64,000 nt of DNA from Pseudomonadota bacterium (GTDB lineage Bacteria; Desulfobacterota; Desulfobulbia; Desulfobulbales; Desulfocapsaceae). The notes under the pieces were generated by a model. That model did no database searches, was not told the DNA's origin, and saw only the letters and a list, made by a program, of their open reading frames with translations. Position 1 is the stretch's first letter. Every line of letters starts with the position of its first letter. Position numbers and translations under genes: made by a program. Positions 28,710 through 37,637 of the stretch are shown here, one piece after another. The DNA lies in assembly GCA_018817385.1 (NCBI GenBank), contig JAHIUA010000035.1:62001-126000 (forward strand), in the 5' to 3' direction.

Positions 28710-29303
28710 TTAAACAAGATGAGAATTCACAAAATCCCAATTGATAAGATGGGTAATAAAGGCCTCAAGATAATTGCCTCGCCCGTTTTGGTAGTCAAGG
28801 TAATAGGCATGCTCCCAGACGTCCACGGTCAGTAAAGGCTTTACCCCATGAGCTATGGGGGTATCAGCATTTGAGGTCTTCATGATCTCCAGCTTGTTGT
28901 TTTTCAGTACCAACCATGCCCAGCCACTGCCAAACTGCGTTAACCCGGCATTTTTCAACTGCTCAGTGAAATTGGCATAGCCTCCAAAATCGGCATCAAT
29001 CTTCTTGGCGATCTCGCCGGTGGGCAATCCGCCGCCATGGGGCTTCATTGAGTGCCAATAAAAAGTATGATTCCATACCTGAGCCGCATTGTTAAAAACT
29101 CCGACTTTATCAGCAACACCTGCTGTCTTGCGAATAATATCTTCCAGAGCCTCAGCGGCCAGGTCAGTCTCCGCAATCAACTTATTGAGGTTGGTAACAT
29201 ACGCGTTATGATGTTTCCCATAATGAAAGTCTAAGGTCTGCGAACTGATATGTGGTGCCAACCCATCTTTTTGATAAGGAAGATCTGGTAAGGTAATCGC
29301 CAT
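28710..29303 (-). CDS. sodB: Superoxide dismutase [Fe] (Fe/Mn family)
   Basis: The product is 197 aa, the usual length of cytosolic Fe-SOD. It dismutates superoxide. Metal ligands are visible: the His in LDFHYGKHHNAYV, His in NHTFYWHSM, and Asp and His in LTVDVWEHAYYLDY. The sequence AAQVWNHTFYW and FGSGWAWL favour iron, although metal choice from sequence is not certain. GGAGA precedes the ATG. The hybrid kinase gene ends 88 nt upstream on the same strand, so read-through is possible. Its presence fits an anaerobe facing occasional oxygen, as does the hemerythrin at 42652. Confidence 0.97.
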   Translation of the reverse strand: MAITLPDLPYQKDGLAPHISSQTLDFHYGKHHNAYVTNLNKLIAETDLAAEALEDIIRKTAGVADKVGVFNNAAQVWNHTFYWHSMKPHGGGLPTGEIAKKIDADFGGYANFTEQLKNAGLTQFGSGWAWLVLKNNKLEIMKTSNADTPIAHGVKPLLTVDVWEHAYYLDYQNGRGNYLEAFITHLINWDFVNSHLV

Positions 29304-29391
29304 AATTTTCTCCTTTGTAGTAGATTTTCTTTATTGCGCCATTTCCTCAATTTCTTGTCTTGTAGTTCTCCGAACCAACTACTCAACAATA

Positions 29392-32310
29392 CTAGCTGTC
29401 CCACAAGGCATCATGAACTTTCTGGGCAAGCCAATTCTTACTGAACGGTTTCTGAATAAAGTGTACTCCTGCATCCAGCACACCATGTCGAGCGATCATA
29501 TTTTCCATGTACCCTGACATAAAGAGAACCTTGATATCCGGATGGAGAGCGACAACTCTATCTCGTAACTCTGCGCCATTCATCGCAGGCATAACCACAT
29601 CGGTGAGGAGAAGATCTATTGCCACAGCACTCTCCCTGCAAAGAGACAAAGCAGTACCAGGAGTTTCCGCAACGAGAACAGTGTAACCGAGACTCTCAAG
29701 CATTTTTGTTACCATCTCACGCACCATGTCATCATCTTCCACCACCAAAATAGTTCCACTAACCGAGCTATCCGGACGTTCTTTGCTTTCTTCTTTTGTT
29801 TGCCTTGCTGCTGTCGTTTCTGGGAGATATATTTTAAACGTGGCCCCCTGCCCTGGTTCGCTGGAAAGGTCAATAAGCCCCCTGTTCTGCTTGACAATCC
29901 CAAATACAGTGGCAAGCCCAAGCCCCGTTCCTTTGCCAATCTCTTTCGTAGAAAAAAAGGGATCAAATGCATGGGCCAGAGTTTTCTTATCCATTCCGAT
30001 CCCATTATCGCTTATTGTCAAAACGACATACCTTCCGGGAACACTCTCATGATGCGTCAGGCAAAACGCCTCATCGAGGACAACATTTTCAGCTTCGATC
30101 ATTATCTTTCCGCCATAAAGCATGGCATCACGTGCGTTGACAGCCAGATTGATAAGAATCTGATCCACCTGTGAAGGATCAAATTTGATATTCCAGAGAT
30201 CTGTTTCTGTGCGCACAATCAACTCAATGTCTTCGCCGATAAGACGGGCGAGAGTTTTTTCTAAACGGCTTAGATGGTCAATCAGATTTATGACCTTGGG
30301 AGCAATCGCCTGTTGTCTTGAAAAAGCGAGAAGTTGGCGAGTAGTATCCCTTGAACGAAGTGCTGCCTTTTCAATCTCCAACATATCAAGCAACAAAGAA
30401 GGTTCATCGGGATATTGCTCTTTAATGAGTTCAACATAGCCGATTATGACGCTCAACATGTTGTTGAAATCATGGGCTACCCCCCCTGCCAGGGTGCCAA
30501 CTGCTTCCATCTTTTGTGCTTGCAGAAGTTGTCTTTCTAAGTTTTGTTTTTCCTTTTCAAACTGAATTTTCTCAGTAATATCTTCCAACATTTCAATGAC
30601 GGCGATCACCTTGCCAGCGCCATCTTTTATTGGAGAAGTGATAATTCTATAATTTCTGGACTCATCACCTGTCGGTGTCTCTGTTATGGTTTCATGAACT
30701 GCACCATCCTGAAAAGATTTAATAGCAGCACAATAGTTACATGGCTCCTGCTGTGGCGGACAGTTAAAAATATCATAACAAACCGGATGAACTGTAAAAT
30801 CGACATCAGGAAACCATTGCCTGATCACTTTATTTACTGAGAGAACCTCCATGTCCTGGCCAATCAAGACGATACCTATCCCTATGTTATCGACAACACT
30901 CCTGTATCTTTCTTCGCTTTCCCGAAGTTCCTCCTCCGCCTGCTTACGTTCGGAGATATCCTGTATCGTCCCCAGCAGTGTTATAAGGGTCCCAGTATCA
31001 TCAAAAATTCCGCGAATGGTCGAGAAATAAAAGCCGATGCTGCCATCAGGACGGAGAAATCGCTGTTCAAATGATCCCTGTTCACGACTGTCGATAACCC
31101 TCTGGATTATCTCCTGATTACTCGCATTATCTTCCGGCCTGGCAGACAGGGTCATGATCGAATCCAGTTGTGGCCTGAATTTTTTAGGATCACGTCCGAA
31201 AATCCTGTATGTTTCCTCCGACCATTCACAATTGCCTGTGCCGGCATCCCATTTCCAGTAGCCCAGACCGGCCATTTTTTGAGCTTCTGCTAGCCGTTGC
31301 TCGCTCTCTTGCAGTCGGTGTTGCACCTCAATTCTTTCCGTGATATCACGAGCAAAGGCCACATGGTATTCTTTATCACCTAAGGTGAGATGATTTGCCG
31401 AGATCTCCACCGGAATAAAGGCTCCGTCTTTATGACGGTGGCGAGTATTGATAAAGCTATGGCCAGTCACGGCATCCTCTTCCCAAACGACAGCCCAGCG
31501 CTTCTCCGGGAAATCGGGATCAATATCCCACAGATGCAGAGCCAGTAATTCCTCCTTGGTATAGCCAAGTGAACGACAGGCCTGTTCATTAATATACGTT
31601 ATGAGACCGGAACGATCCAGCCAGAACACCGCGTCTGGAGCTTTTTCAATACTGAAGCGGAAGTATCCCAGCTCTTCTTCCAGTCTTCTTGGTCCAGTAA
31701 TGTCATTAAGGATGATAATAGCATTTATAATGGTGCCGTTCTCGTCTGTTACCGGTGAAATTGTCACATCAAGGATGACAAAACTTCTCTGACCTAGATG
31801 AAGAGATGTTAATTGGGAGCTGTCGTATTCAATCGAAAATTCGACCGTCTTCCCCTCCTCAAAAACTGACCTGACCGAGGAGAGATGCCCTTGTTTCTCC
31901 ACAATATTGTCTTTGAGAACATTATACTTGCCGACGACTTCTTCTGCCTGAATATTCAGCATGTCACAGCAAGCCTGGTTGATGCGAATTAATGTGCCCT
32001 TAGCATCGGAAACCCATATGGGGTAGGGATTTTGTTCAAAGATGTTAGAGAGCAGACGATCTCTAACCAGAGATGCCGCCTCCAACTGCTTATCCGCAGT
32101 GGCTCGTCTTGAGAGATTCGCTGTCAACTCATTCACAGCAGCAGCAAGGGAATCGAGTAGATCGTTGTTTTCTGAGATATCAAGACAAAGTGGATGATCA
32201 CTCAGAGAGGCTTTCTTAACTGCAGCAATTATCTTTTCAATCCGAACGGTTTCAGGTTTTTTGGCCATATGGATATTCACTGTTTCAAAACCTTTTGCTA
32301 GCTTTTTCAC
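29392..32310 (-). CDS. Hybrid sensor histidine kinase with four PAS domains and a receiver
   Basis: The product is 972 aa. PAS domains lie at about 85-205, 212-330, 340-455 and 465-585. The HisKA domain has H613 in GVAHDFNNMLSV. An HATPase_c domain follows (NAVNARD-type N box, DNGIGMD, GTGLGLATV). A receiver lies at about 850-965 with VVEDDD and LLTDVVMP. No membrane segment is visible, so it is a cytosolic sensor. The fourth PAS has C511, C517, C524 and C527 (CPPQQEPCNYC), which could bind a metal or cluster. The GTG at 32310 or the ATG at 32268 could be the start. The partner regulator is not adjacent. Confidence 0.93.
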   Translation of the reverse strand: MKKLAKGFETVNIHMAKKPETVRIEKIIAAVKKASLSDHPLCLDISENNDLLDSLAAAVNELTANLSRRATADKQLEAASLVRDRLLSNIFEQNPYPIWVSDAKGTLIRINQACCDMLNIQAEEVVGKYNVLKDNIVEKQGHLSSVRSVFEEGKTVEFSIEYDSSQLTSLHLGQRSFVILDVTISPVTDENGTIINAIIILNDITGPRRLEEELGYFRFSIEKAPDAVFWLDRSGLITYINEQACRSLGYTKEELLALHLWDIDPDFPEKRWAVVWEEDAVTGHSFINTRHRHKDGAFIPVEISANHLTLGDKEYHVAFARDITERIEVQHRLQESEQRLAEAQKMAGLGYWKWDAGTGNCEWSEETYRIFGRDPKKFRPQLDSIMTLSARPEDNASNQEIIQRVIDSREQGSFEQRFLRPDGSIGFYFSTIRGIFDDTGTLITLLGTIQDISERKQAEEELRESEERYRSVVDNIGIGIVLIGQDMEVLSVNKVIRQWFPDVDFTVHPVCYDIFNCPPQQEPCNYCAAIKSFQDGAVHETITETPTGDESRNYRIITSPIKDGAGKVIAVIEMLEDITEKIQFEKEKQNLERQLLQAQKMEAVGTLAGGVAHDFNNMLSVIIGYVELIKEQYPDEPSLLLDMLEIEKAALRSRDTTRQLLAFSRQQAIAPKVINLIDHLSRLEKTLARLIGEDIELIVRTETDLWNIKFDPSQVDQILINLAVNARDAMLYGGKIMIEAENVVLDEAFCLTHHESVPGRYVVLTISDNGIGMDKKTLAHAFDPFFSTKEIGKGTGLGLATVFGIVKQNRGLIDLSSEPGQGATFKIYLPETTAARQTKEESKERPDSSVSGTILVVEDDDMVREMVTKMLESLGYTVLVAETPGTALSLCRESAVAIDLLLTDVVMPAMNGAELRDRVVALHPDIKVLFMSGYMENMIARHGVLDAGVHFIQKPFSKNWLAQKVHDALWDS

Positions 32311-32861
32311 CCTGACCTGTTGGAGCCGACGAAGGTGAAAGCCAAAGAATAAGGAGCAGGACAGCCTAGAACATCACAGCAGCAGGAAAAAATAATACCA
32401 AGAGAGATTTGAAAAAAAAACCAATTCCAGAAGCCAAAGACACAGTGTTAATATATGAAATGGATAGGCTGACAAAAACTATACCACGAAAATTTCTCTT
32501 ACACGACCCTTTTAAAACTCGCCATCCAGAGAGGAGGAACTTATTTTACCTCAAGCGTCTCAGAAACATGAGGATACTCTTTGCACATTCGCTGGCTACT
32601 TCATCGAGCAAAAAGGATGTTGCATCGTTCAATTGAACAAGCCATGCCTCCCGGAATAGGTGTGGTAATTGTTTTTGTACTTTTTCCCTCCCCAAAGAGT
32701 ATTTCATGGGCCGATCACGAACAGAACCTGATGGCAAGGAAAGGGAGTTTGGCCAGAGAAGTGTTCCTTAGAGCTATGCGCCCTATGGTCTGGATCTCAT
32801 AACTCCCCTCTGCCCATGTTTCCCTCGGCAGCAAACAACTCTATCCAATCCCCCCGGTTGC
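32311..32861. other. Intergenic, nothing recognised
   Basis: About 550 nt lie between the kinase start and the end of the first PilT-like gene. Open frames on both strands lack ribosome binding sites and homology features. Confidence 0.5.
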
Positions 32862-33926
32862 TTATCCTTCTTCTCTGTCCGGATCAGCAAACAGACTTTT
32901 ATTCATGGCCTTTTCCCTTGCCGCATCCCGGGTTATGCTTTCTTTATGCAACAGCTCTTGCAGATGCTGATCCATAGTCTGCATCCCTTGAGATTTCCCA
33001 GTCTGTATCAACGAGTCTATCTGAGTAATCTTCCCATCTCTGATGATACTTGCCAGAGCAGAGGAACCAATCAATACCTCAATCGCTGCACATCGCCCCT
33101 TTCCATCCTTTGTCTTTAACAGCTGCTGGGCGATCACCGCTTTCAGGGATTCCGAGAGCATGGTCCGCGTCTGGGCCTGTTGTTCTGCAGGAAAGGCATT
33201 AATGATTCGATCAATCGTCTTTGCAGCGCTATTGGTGTGCAGGGTCCCAAAGACCAGGATACCAAGTTCAGCACAGGTCAGAGCGAGGGCAATGGTCTCC
33301 AGATCCCGCATCTCCCCTACAAGAATGACATCAGGATCTTCCCGGTTAGCAACCATCAAGGCCTTGGCGAAACTCTCGGCATGGGTCCCGATTTCCCTCT
33401 GGGAAAAAATACATTTCTTATTGGGATGGACAAACTCCAGGGGATCTTCAATGGTGATAATATGCTTGGGGTGGGTGTCATTGATCATATCAATGATGGC
33501 AGCCATGGTTGTAGACTTGCCACTGCCGGTCGGCCCGGTAACCAGAACCAGTCCCCGTTCATAATTGGCTATTTTCTTCACCACCTCCGGCATACCAAGC
33601 TGATCCAGCGTGAGGATTTTGGTCGGGATAATCCGGAATACCGCACCAATTCCTCGATGCTGGAACAAAAAGTTACAGCGAAATCGTCCAACACCTTCCA
33701 GTTCATAGGCCTTATCAAAATCTTTCTTTTTTTCAAAGGTCGCCTGCTGTTCCGAGGTAAGGATTTCGAAGAGTATCTCTTTATTGGATTCCGGGGTAAG
33801 AACAGGGGCATTCAGGGGGACAAGATCTCCACGCAAACGCAAGAGTGGAGGAAAGCCAATGACCATGTGCAGGTCACTGGCGCCATGTTCTTTCATCTGG
33901 GTGAAAAATTGATCAATCTGAGCCAT
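32862..33926 (-). CDS. pilT: PilT-family twitching ATPase
   Basis: The product is 354 aa from the ATG at 33926 (MAQIDQFF). A longer frame starts at 33980, but its first 18 codons partly lie in repeat R2 and are not PilT-like. Walker A GPTGSGKST is at 131-139, the Asp box is IITIEDPLEFVH, Walker B is DVILVGEMRD, and the His box is GTLHTNSAAKTIDRII. PilT hexamers power type IV pilus retraction. The C-terminus is typical. It is followed in the genome map by a second PilT-like gene upstream on the same strand, a PilT/PilU-like pair. No pilin genes are in the window. Confidence 0.9.
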   Translation of the reverse strand: MAQIDQFFTQMKEHGASDLHMVIGFPPLLRLRGDLVPLNAPVLTPESNKEILFEILTSEQQATFEKKKDFDKAYELEGVGRFRCNFLFQHRGIGAVFRIIPTKILTLDQLGMPEVVKKIANYERGLVLVTGPTGSGKSTTMAAIIDMINDTHPKHIITIEDPLEFVHPNKKCIFSQREIGTHAESFAKALMVANREDPDVILVGEMRDLETIALALTCAELGILVFGTLHTNSAAKTIDRIINAFPAEQQAQTRTMLSESLKAVIAQQLLKTKDGKGRCAAIEVLIGSSALASIIRDGKITQIDSLIQTGKSQGMQTMDQHLQELLHKESITRDAAREKAMNKSLFADPDREEG

Positions 33927-33957
33927 GATTACTCGATCTCTGGTTAATAGGCACCTA

Positions 33958-34096
33958 TGATAATGCCCAATAATTGGCAAACAACCGCTCTATAACTGTT
34001 TAGCAGTGCCTTCTATTCGTTTATTGAGGACTTCGAAGCCATACTCGTGCTCTTCGAGAAAACCTCAATGGAGGAAGATGGAGCGCTGCAAAATGA
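33958..34096 (+). repeat. Dispersed repeat R2, copy 1
   Basis: The copy runs GCCCAATAATTGGCAAACA, CCGCTCTATAACTGTTTAGC, GAGGACTTCGAAGC and GGAGGAAGATGGAGCGCTGC. This is the longest copy and fills the gap between the two PilT-like genes. Confidence 0.85.
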
Positions 34097-34155
34097 TTCT
34101 GTTCCTATAAACAAAAGCCCTTCACATACCTCTTGCTATGAAAAGTGTTCTCCTC

Positions 34156-35235
34156 TCACTCAACCGCCGGCTTTTTTTCAGGGGTCATAACACTCTTTAG
34201 CAAAAGCTTATTTTCGACATTGGCCAGTGCTGCCTCCAGAGTAATTTTCCCCTGCTCAAATAACTCCACTATGGATTCATCCATAAGGCGCATACCCAGT
34301 TTTTTACCCATCTGCATGGTGGAGTGAATCTGATAGGTTTTGTGATCACGAATAAGATTGGCAATGGATATATTGCCAATCAATATTTCAAGTGCCAGCT
34401 GCATCACCTTGCCATCGGCACCAGGGATAAGACGTTGAGTAATAACCGCCTTCAGGGATTCGCTGAGCATGGTTCGAATCTGATTCTGTTCCCCTGGAGG
34501 ATAAGAATCAATAATCCGGTCTACGGTCTTGGCTGCATTTGAAGTTGACAGGGTACCAATGACCAGATGGCCCGTCTCTGAGGCAGAAATCGCCAGCGAA
34601 ATGGTATCCAGATCCCTCAACTCGCCGATAACAATAACATCCGGGTCCTGTCGCAAGGCACCTTTCAGGGCATTCTGATAGGAAAAGGTGCTGTTCCCCA
34701 GCTCTCGCTGGTTGATAACCCCTTTTTTAAAAGGATGAATAAACTCGATGGGGTCCTCCACCGTAAGAATATGATGAGGGCGTTTTGAATTGAGATAATC
34801 AACCATTGCAGCCAGGGTCGTTGTTTTGCCATGGCCCGTAGCCCCGGTCACCAAGATAATACCCTGGTGATTATCAAGAACTGAATAGATTACCTCAGGC
34901 AAACCCAGCTCAGTCAGGGTGGGGATTTGGAGGGGAATAACCCGGAACACCCCGCTCATCCCTCTATTGTGCAGCATGACACTGCCCCTGAATCTCCCTA
35001 ACCCTTTAATCTCATAGGCAAAATCCAGCTGTTGCTCCCGAGACAGGATCTCCCGCTGCGCCGGCGTCAGTAACTCCCCTACCACCTTCATGGTATGCTC
35101 GGCAGCGAGGACCTGACTCTTCAAACGTACCAATCTTCCCAACCGGCGTACCATGAAAGGTTCTCCCGGCACGACATGTACATCCGAGGCCTGCATATCC
35201 ACAGCAGCCTTAAAAACTTTATCCAGTAAAGCCAT
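34156..35235 (-). CDS. PilT/PilU-family ATPase (second copy)
   Basis: The product is 359 aa from the ATG at 35235, which has a GGAGAG site; a start 10 codons further up is less likely. Walker A reads GATGHGKTT (131-139), with His in place of the usual Ser. The Asp box (ILTVEDPIEFIH), Walker B (DVIVIGELRD) and His-box region (GTLSTSNAAKTVDRII, with Ser for the His) are present. The LHT-type His is thus changed to LST. This could be a PilU-like accessory retraction ATPase. It lies upstream of pilT on the same strand with an R2 repeat between them. Confidence 0.88.
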   Translation of the reverse strand: MALLDKVFKAAVDMQASDVHVVPGEPFMVRRLGRLVRLKSQVLAAEHTMKVVGELLTPAQREILSREQQLDFAYEIKGLGRFRGSVMLHNRGMSGVFRVIPLQIPTLTELGLPEVIYSVLDNHQGIILVTGATGHGKTTTLAAMVDYLNSKRPHHILTVEDPIEFIHPFKKGVINQRELGNSTFSYQNALKGALRQDPDVIVIGELRDLDTISLAISASETGHLVIGTLSTSNAAKTVDRIIDSYPPGEQNQIRTMLSESLKAVITQRLIPGADGKVMQLALEILIGNISIANLIRDHKTYQIHSTMQMGKKLGMRLMDESIVELFEQGKITLEAALANVENKLLLKSVMTPEKKPAVE

Positions 35236-35407
35236 GGGACTTGTCTCTCCAAAAACGGACAACAACCTGAAAAAAATACCTTCCCGCCCTATCTCCTGAT
35301 CATCGCAACATGGAGGCTGCTCACAGATAACTCATCTGCTCCACTCTCTCCTTTTGATACGCCCTGATCTTAAACGGGAAATCTCATGCTTCAAAGGGCC
35401 CTGGAAG

Positions 35408-35644
35408 CTATAGTACACTTGCAGCAGGAAGAATAATCTCTATATTCCTGACCAGAACATTGATGAATTCCCCTCTCAGGAGTTCTTTTCCATTATGGTC
35501 GCTTACCGTGGCATCAGTAACCACCATATTGCTTTTGACGACATTCATGAAGTCGGTCAACCTTGCTCCGGGGAGCAGATCAATTTCACCTTCAACGCGA
35601 AAATACTTGGTCAAGAGAATGACCTTTGTCTTAAGATTCGACAT
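35408..35644 (-). CDS. Small conserved hypothetical protein (DUF6812-like)
   Basis: The product is 78 aa from the ATG at 35644, chosen because AAAGGA lies 7 nt before it; a longer frame to 35719 has no such site. The sequence is beta-rich (KVILLTKYFRVEGEI, then VLVRNIEIILP) and soluble. The pattern VEGEIDLLPGARLTDFMN is seen in small proteins next to pilus or chemotaxis-like genes, possibly PilZ-unrelated DUF6812; this name is from memory. It lies about 170 nt upstream of the PilT/PilU-like pair on the same strand, so it may be part of that unit. Confidence 0.65.
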   Translation of the reverse strand: MSNLKTKVILLTKYFRVEGEIDLLPGARLTDFMNVVKSNMVVTDATVSDHNGKELLRGEFINVLVRNIEIILPAASVL

Positions 35645-35905
35645 GATTCGTCCTTTGTTGAATTCTTTTACTGACAACTCAGACACAACAGCAGAGAGTT
35701 CTTTAAAACGCATCTGCAATGAGTATCCGTCACCTGAACGCAGATGTCAATATTTCCATTTTTCAAAATTCATCCAAACCAATGCCTGCACACCTGACAA
35801 TTTTTTTCCGTCTCCCTGGTAACCTTCTCGTTTCCGACAATGCTTTTTATCAATTCGTGTCTATCTTTTTCTGCTGCAAGGAGTCTGTCGGATTGTGAAA
35901 ATCGG

Positions 35906-36045
35906 AGCGAAAACCAGAGAAATCGAGATAAGATTCTCTATGATTTGAGGCGAATAGCAGGATTATTTAGCGAAAAGCCATGGAAACATGCACCGATTGG
36001 CAACGTCACAAACAGATTTATGTCTCCGTCCGACAGGCTCCCAGG
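35906..36045 (+). repeat. Dispersed repeat R1, copy 2
   Basis: This is the partner of 13211-13341. It lies directly in front of the phosphatase gene and contributes part of the spurious upstream extension of that frame. Confidence 0.7.
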
Positions 36046-36122
36046 CCAAGCAAATGGAGAGGAATGAAGGGAACCATACCCTTAACGTGCTTCACTGCCA
36101 GCCCAAAGAAGGAATATCCCCT

Positions 36123-36590
36123 ATGTTTGAGTACAAACTGAATTGGATCAGCAAAGAAATAGCCGTAGGTGCCGCCCCTTCCTCAACTGCCACCTTTGAG
36201 ACAATAAAAAACTCCGGCATTGAGGTCATTTTGAATCTATGCACCGAATGCGGCAATTTGCATGAAAGAGAAAGGGCGGCCGGTTTCATCGTTTACTGGC
36301 TGCCCATATCAGATGCAAACGCCCCGGAATTGGATGAATTGGATGAAGCCCTTGAATGGCTGAACGAACATGTCGATTCGGGTAAAAAGACCCTGATCCA
36401 TTGTCGTTTCGGCGTCGGAAGATCGGGAACCATTATTGCCGCTTATCTGCTCAAGAAGGGCCTCAACCTTGACCAGGTACTCGAAAAAATGCAAGAGATG
36501 CCCGCAACGCCGACCAGCCGGGAACAAAGAGAGCTTATATTTGCATATGCAAAGAGACTTGGCAGGGACACGAAAGCTACGAAAAGATAA
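36123..36590 (+). CDS. Dual-specificity protein phosphatase
   Basis: The product is 155 aa from the ATG at 36123, which has AAGGA at good spacing; the frame is open further upstream, but that part is partly repeat R1. The cysteine phosphatase signature HCxxGxxRSG is complete (HCRFGVGRSG, C94, R100). A general acid Asp is plausible in PISDANAP (D64). Such enzymes dephosphorylate Tyr, Ser/Thr or non-protein substrates. There is no signal peptide. It stands alone. The short length fits atypical DSPs of bacteria. The substrate is unknown. Confidence 0.88.
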   Translation: MFEYKLNWISKEIAVGAAPSSTATFETIKNSGIEVILNLCTECGNLHERERAAGFIVYWLPISDANAPELDELDEALEWLNEHVDSGKKTLIHCRFGVGRSGTIIAAYLLKKGLNLDQVLEKMQEMPATPTSREQRELIFAYAKRLGRDTKATKR

Positions 36591-36658
36591 TGGCCTGGAG
36601 CCAGACCACGAAAACCACAAGCTGGCCCCCATTTCTCATCACGGTGGATACGAGAAAA

Positions 36659-36795
36659 TGGAAAGCACTGCAGCTCCTGGTCCAAAAAGAAAAACCACTC
36701 GTAAGCAGGGTGTCAGTAGAGTGAAAATATTTTTCGGCCTGTCATGATGGGAGAGGCTGTGCTTGTCAAGCTGCACAGTCAATTTTGATAAGTAA
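36659..36795 (+). repeat. Dispersed repeat R4, copy B
   Basis: The pattern is GAAAGCACTGCAGCTCC, then GCTGTGCTTGTCAAGCTGC, then ACAGTCAATTTTGATAAG. The copy is fused directly to a partial R2 at its right end. Confidence 0.7.
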
Positions 36796-36893
36796 CCGCT
36801 CTGTAACTGGTTAGCTGTGCCTTGTATTCATTGAGTTAAGACTTTGAAGCATACCCGTGCTATTCGAAAAGACCTATTCTCCTCTGTAGATGA
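36791..36893 (+). repeat. Dispersed repeat R2, copy 3 (partial)
   Basis: The pattern is ACCGCTCTGTAACTGGTTAGC, shortened here to its core, then TTGAAGCATACCCGTGCTAT. The first 25 nt of R2 are replaced by the end of R4 copy B. Confidence 0.65.
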
Positions 36894-36900
36894 TGCCTTA

Positions 36901-37536
36901 TTACTGGCTCTGGCTCTCGTTCTTTTCCGGCAGCGGCCGCTCTTGTGGCAACGTGATCTTTCGATATTCTTTCGGCACCTCAAAGAGAAGGTCAGGAATT
37001 TCGGTGAATACCTGTTGCCGCCATTCCACCGTAGTAACAGTCTGCGGCTCCTCCCATCGCAAGGGGAAGCCCGGCCGATCGATTGATTCCCACAAAAAAC
37101 CCAGATATTCCTTTTTGCCATTTAGCATGGACACATGCGCTCTGTATTTAACAGCCTTGATGCCACCGACAATCTCCTCGCCCATCCTGATTTTCTCAAT
37201 CCTGATGTCCGGATGAAAAAAGTGCGGCACCCCAAGACCCACGGCATCGACAACCATTTCCATGTACTGCCGGGCCGCCGGAGCCATAAGCCAGAGAACA
37301 TCCTTGTCATAACGGACAATCATGGTAGAAAAGGTTCGGCCGCCAACCACCTGGAGATGGAGTTTTTCCCCTTTGAGGCTCATCTGCGCCACCGAAGTAT
37401 CACCCTGGACAGTTGTCACCATTTGGGCGCTGAAGCCCTCGTTAACACTTGCCACTCCCGAGGTCGTCATGACTGGCACAACCCAAAAAAAAGAGAGAAG
37501 CAACAGGATACATGCTGATTTGTGGTTGAAATTCAT
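36901..37536 (-). CDS. Exported LolA-like / DUF4412-like protein
   Basis: The product is 211 aa with a signal peptide (SACILLLLSFFWVVPVMT). The mature part is beta-rich with an outer-membrane lipoprotein-carrier pattern: FSAQMVTTVQGDTSVAQM, then MIVRYDKDVLWLMAPAARQYMEM, and KAVKYRAHV with FLWES. This resembles the half-barrel of LolA and DUF4412 proteins, which bind lipids or lipoproteins in the periplasm. The C-terminus is polar and Glu/Gln rich. It lies downstream of the large exported protein gene on the same strand, separated by a terminator, so it probably has its own promoter. Confidence 0.65.
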   Translation of the reverse strand: MNFNHKSACILLLLSFFWVVPVMTTSGVASVNEGFSAQMVTTVQGDTSVAQMSLKGEKLHLQVVGGRTFSTMIVRYDKDVLWLMAPAARQYMEMVVDAVGLGVPHFFHPDIRIEKIRMGEEIVGGIKAVKYRAHVSMLNGKKEYLGFLWESIDRPGFPLRWEEPQTVTTVEWRQQVFTEIPDLLFEVPKEYRKITLPQERPLPEKNESQSQ

Positions 37537-37586
37537 ACTGTTAAACAGACTACAGACTCTGTTTTCTTTGTTCCAGACCTGAAAAC

Positions 37587-37620
37587 AAAAGTGTCCCCCG
37601 GCGGCTGTTGGCCGCCAGGA
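37587..37620 (-). terminator. Intrinsic terminator of the 545-aa exported protein gene
   Basis: GGCGGC-N5-GCCGCC with outer partial pairing (GTNTCC/GGAGAC). On the minus strand it is followed by TTTTGTTTTC. It lies 18 nt after the stop. Confidence 0.85.
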
Positions 37621-37637
37621 GACAGCCTCCCCTCCCC

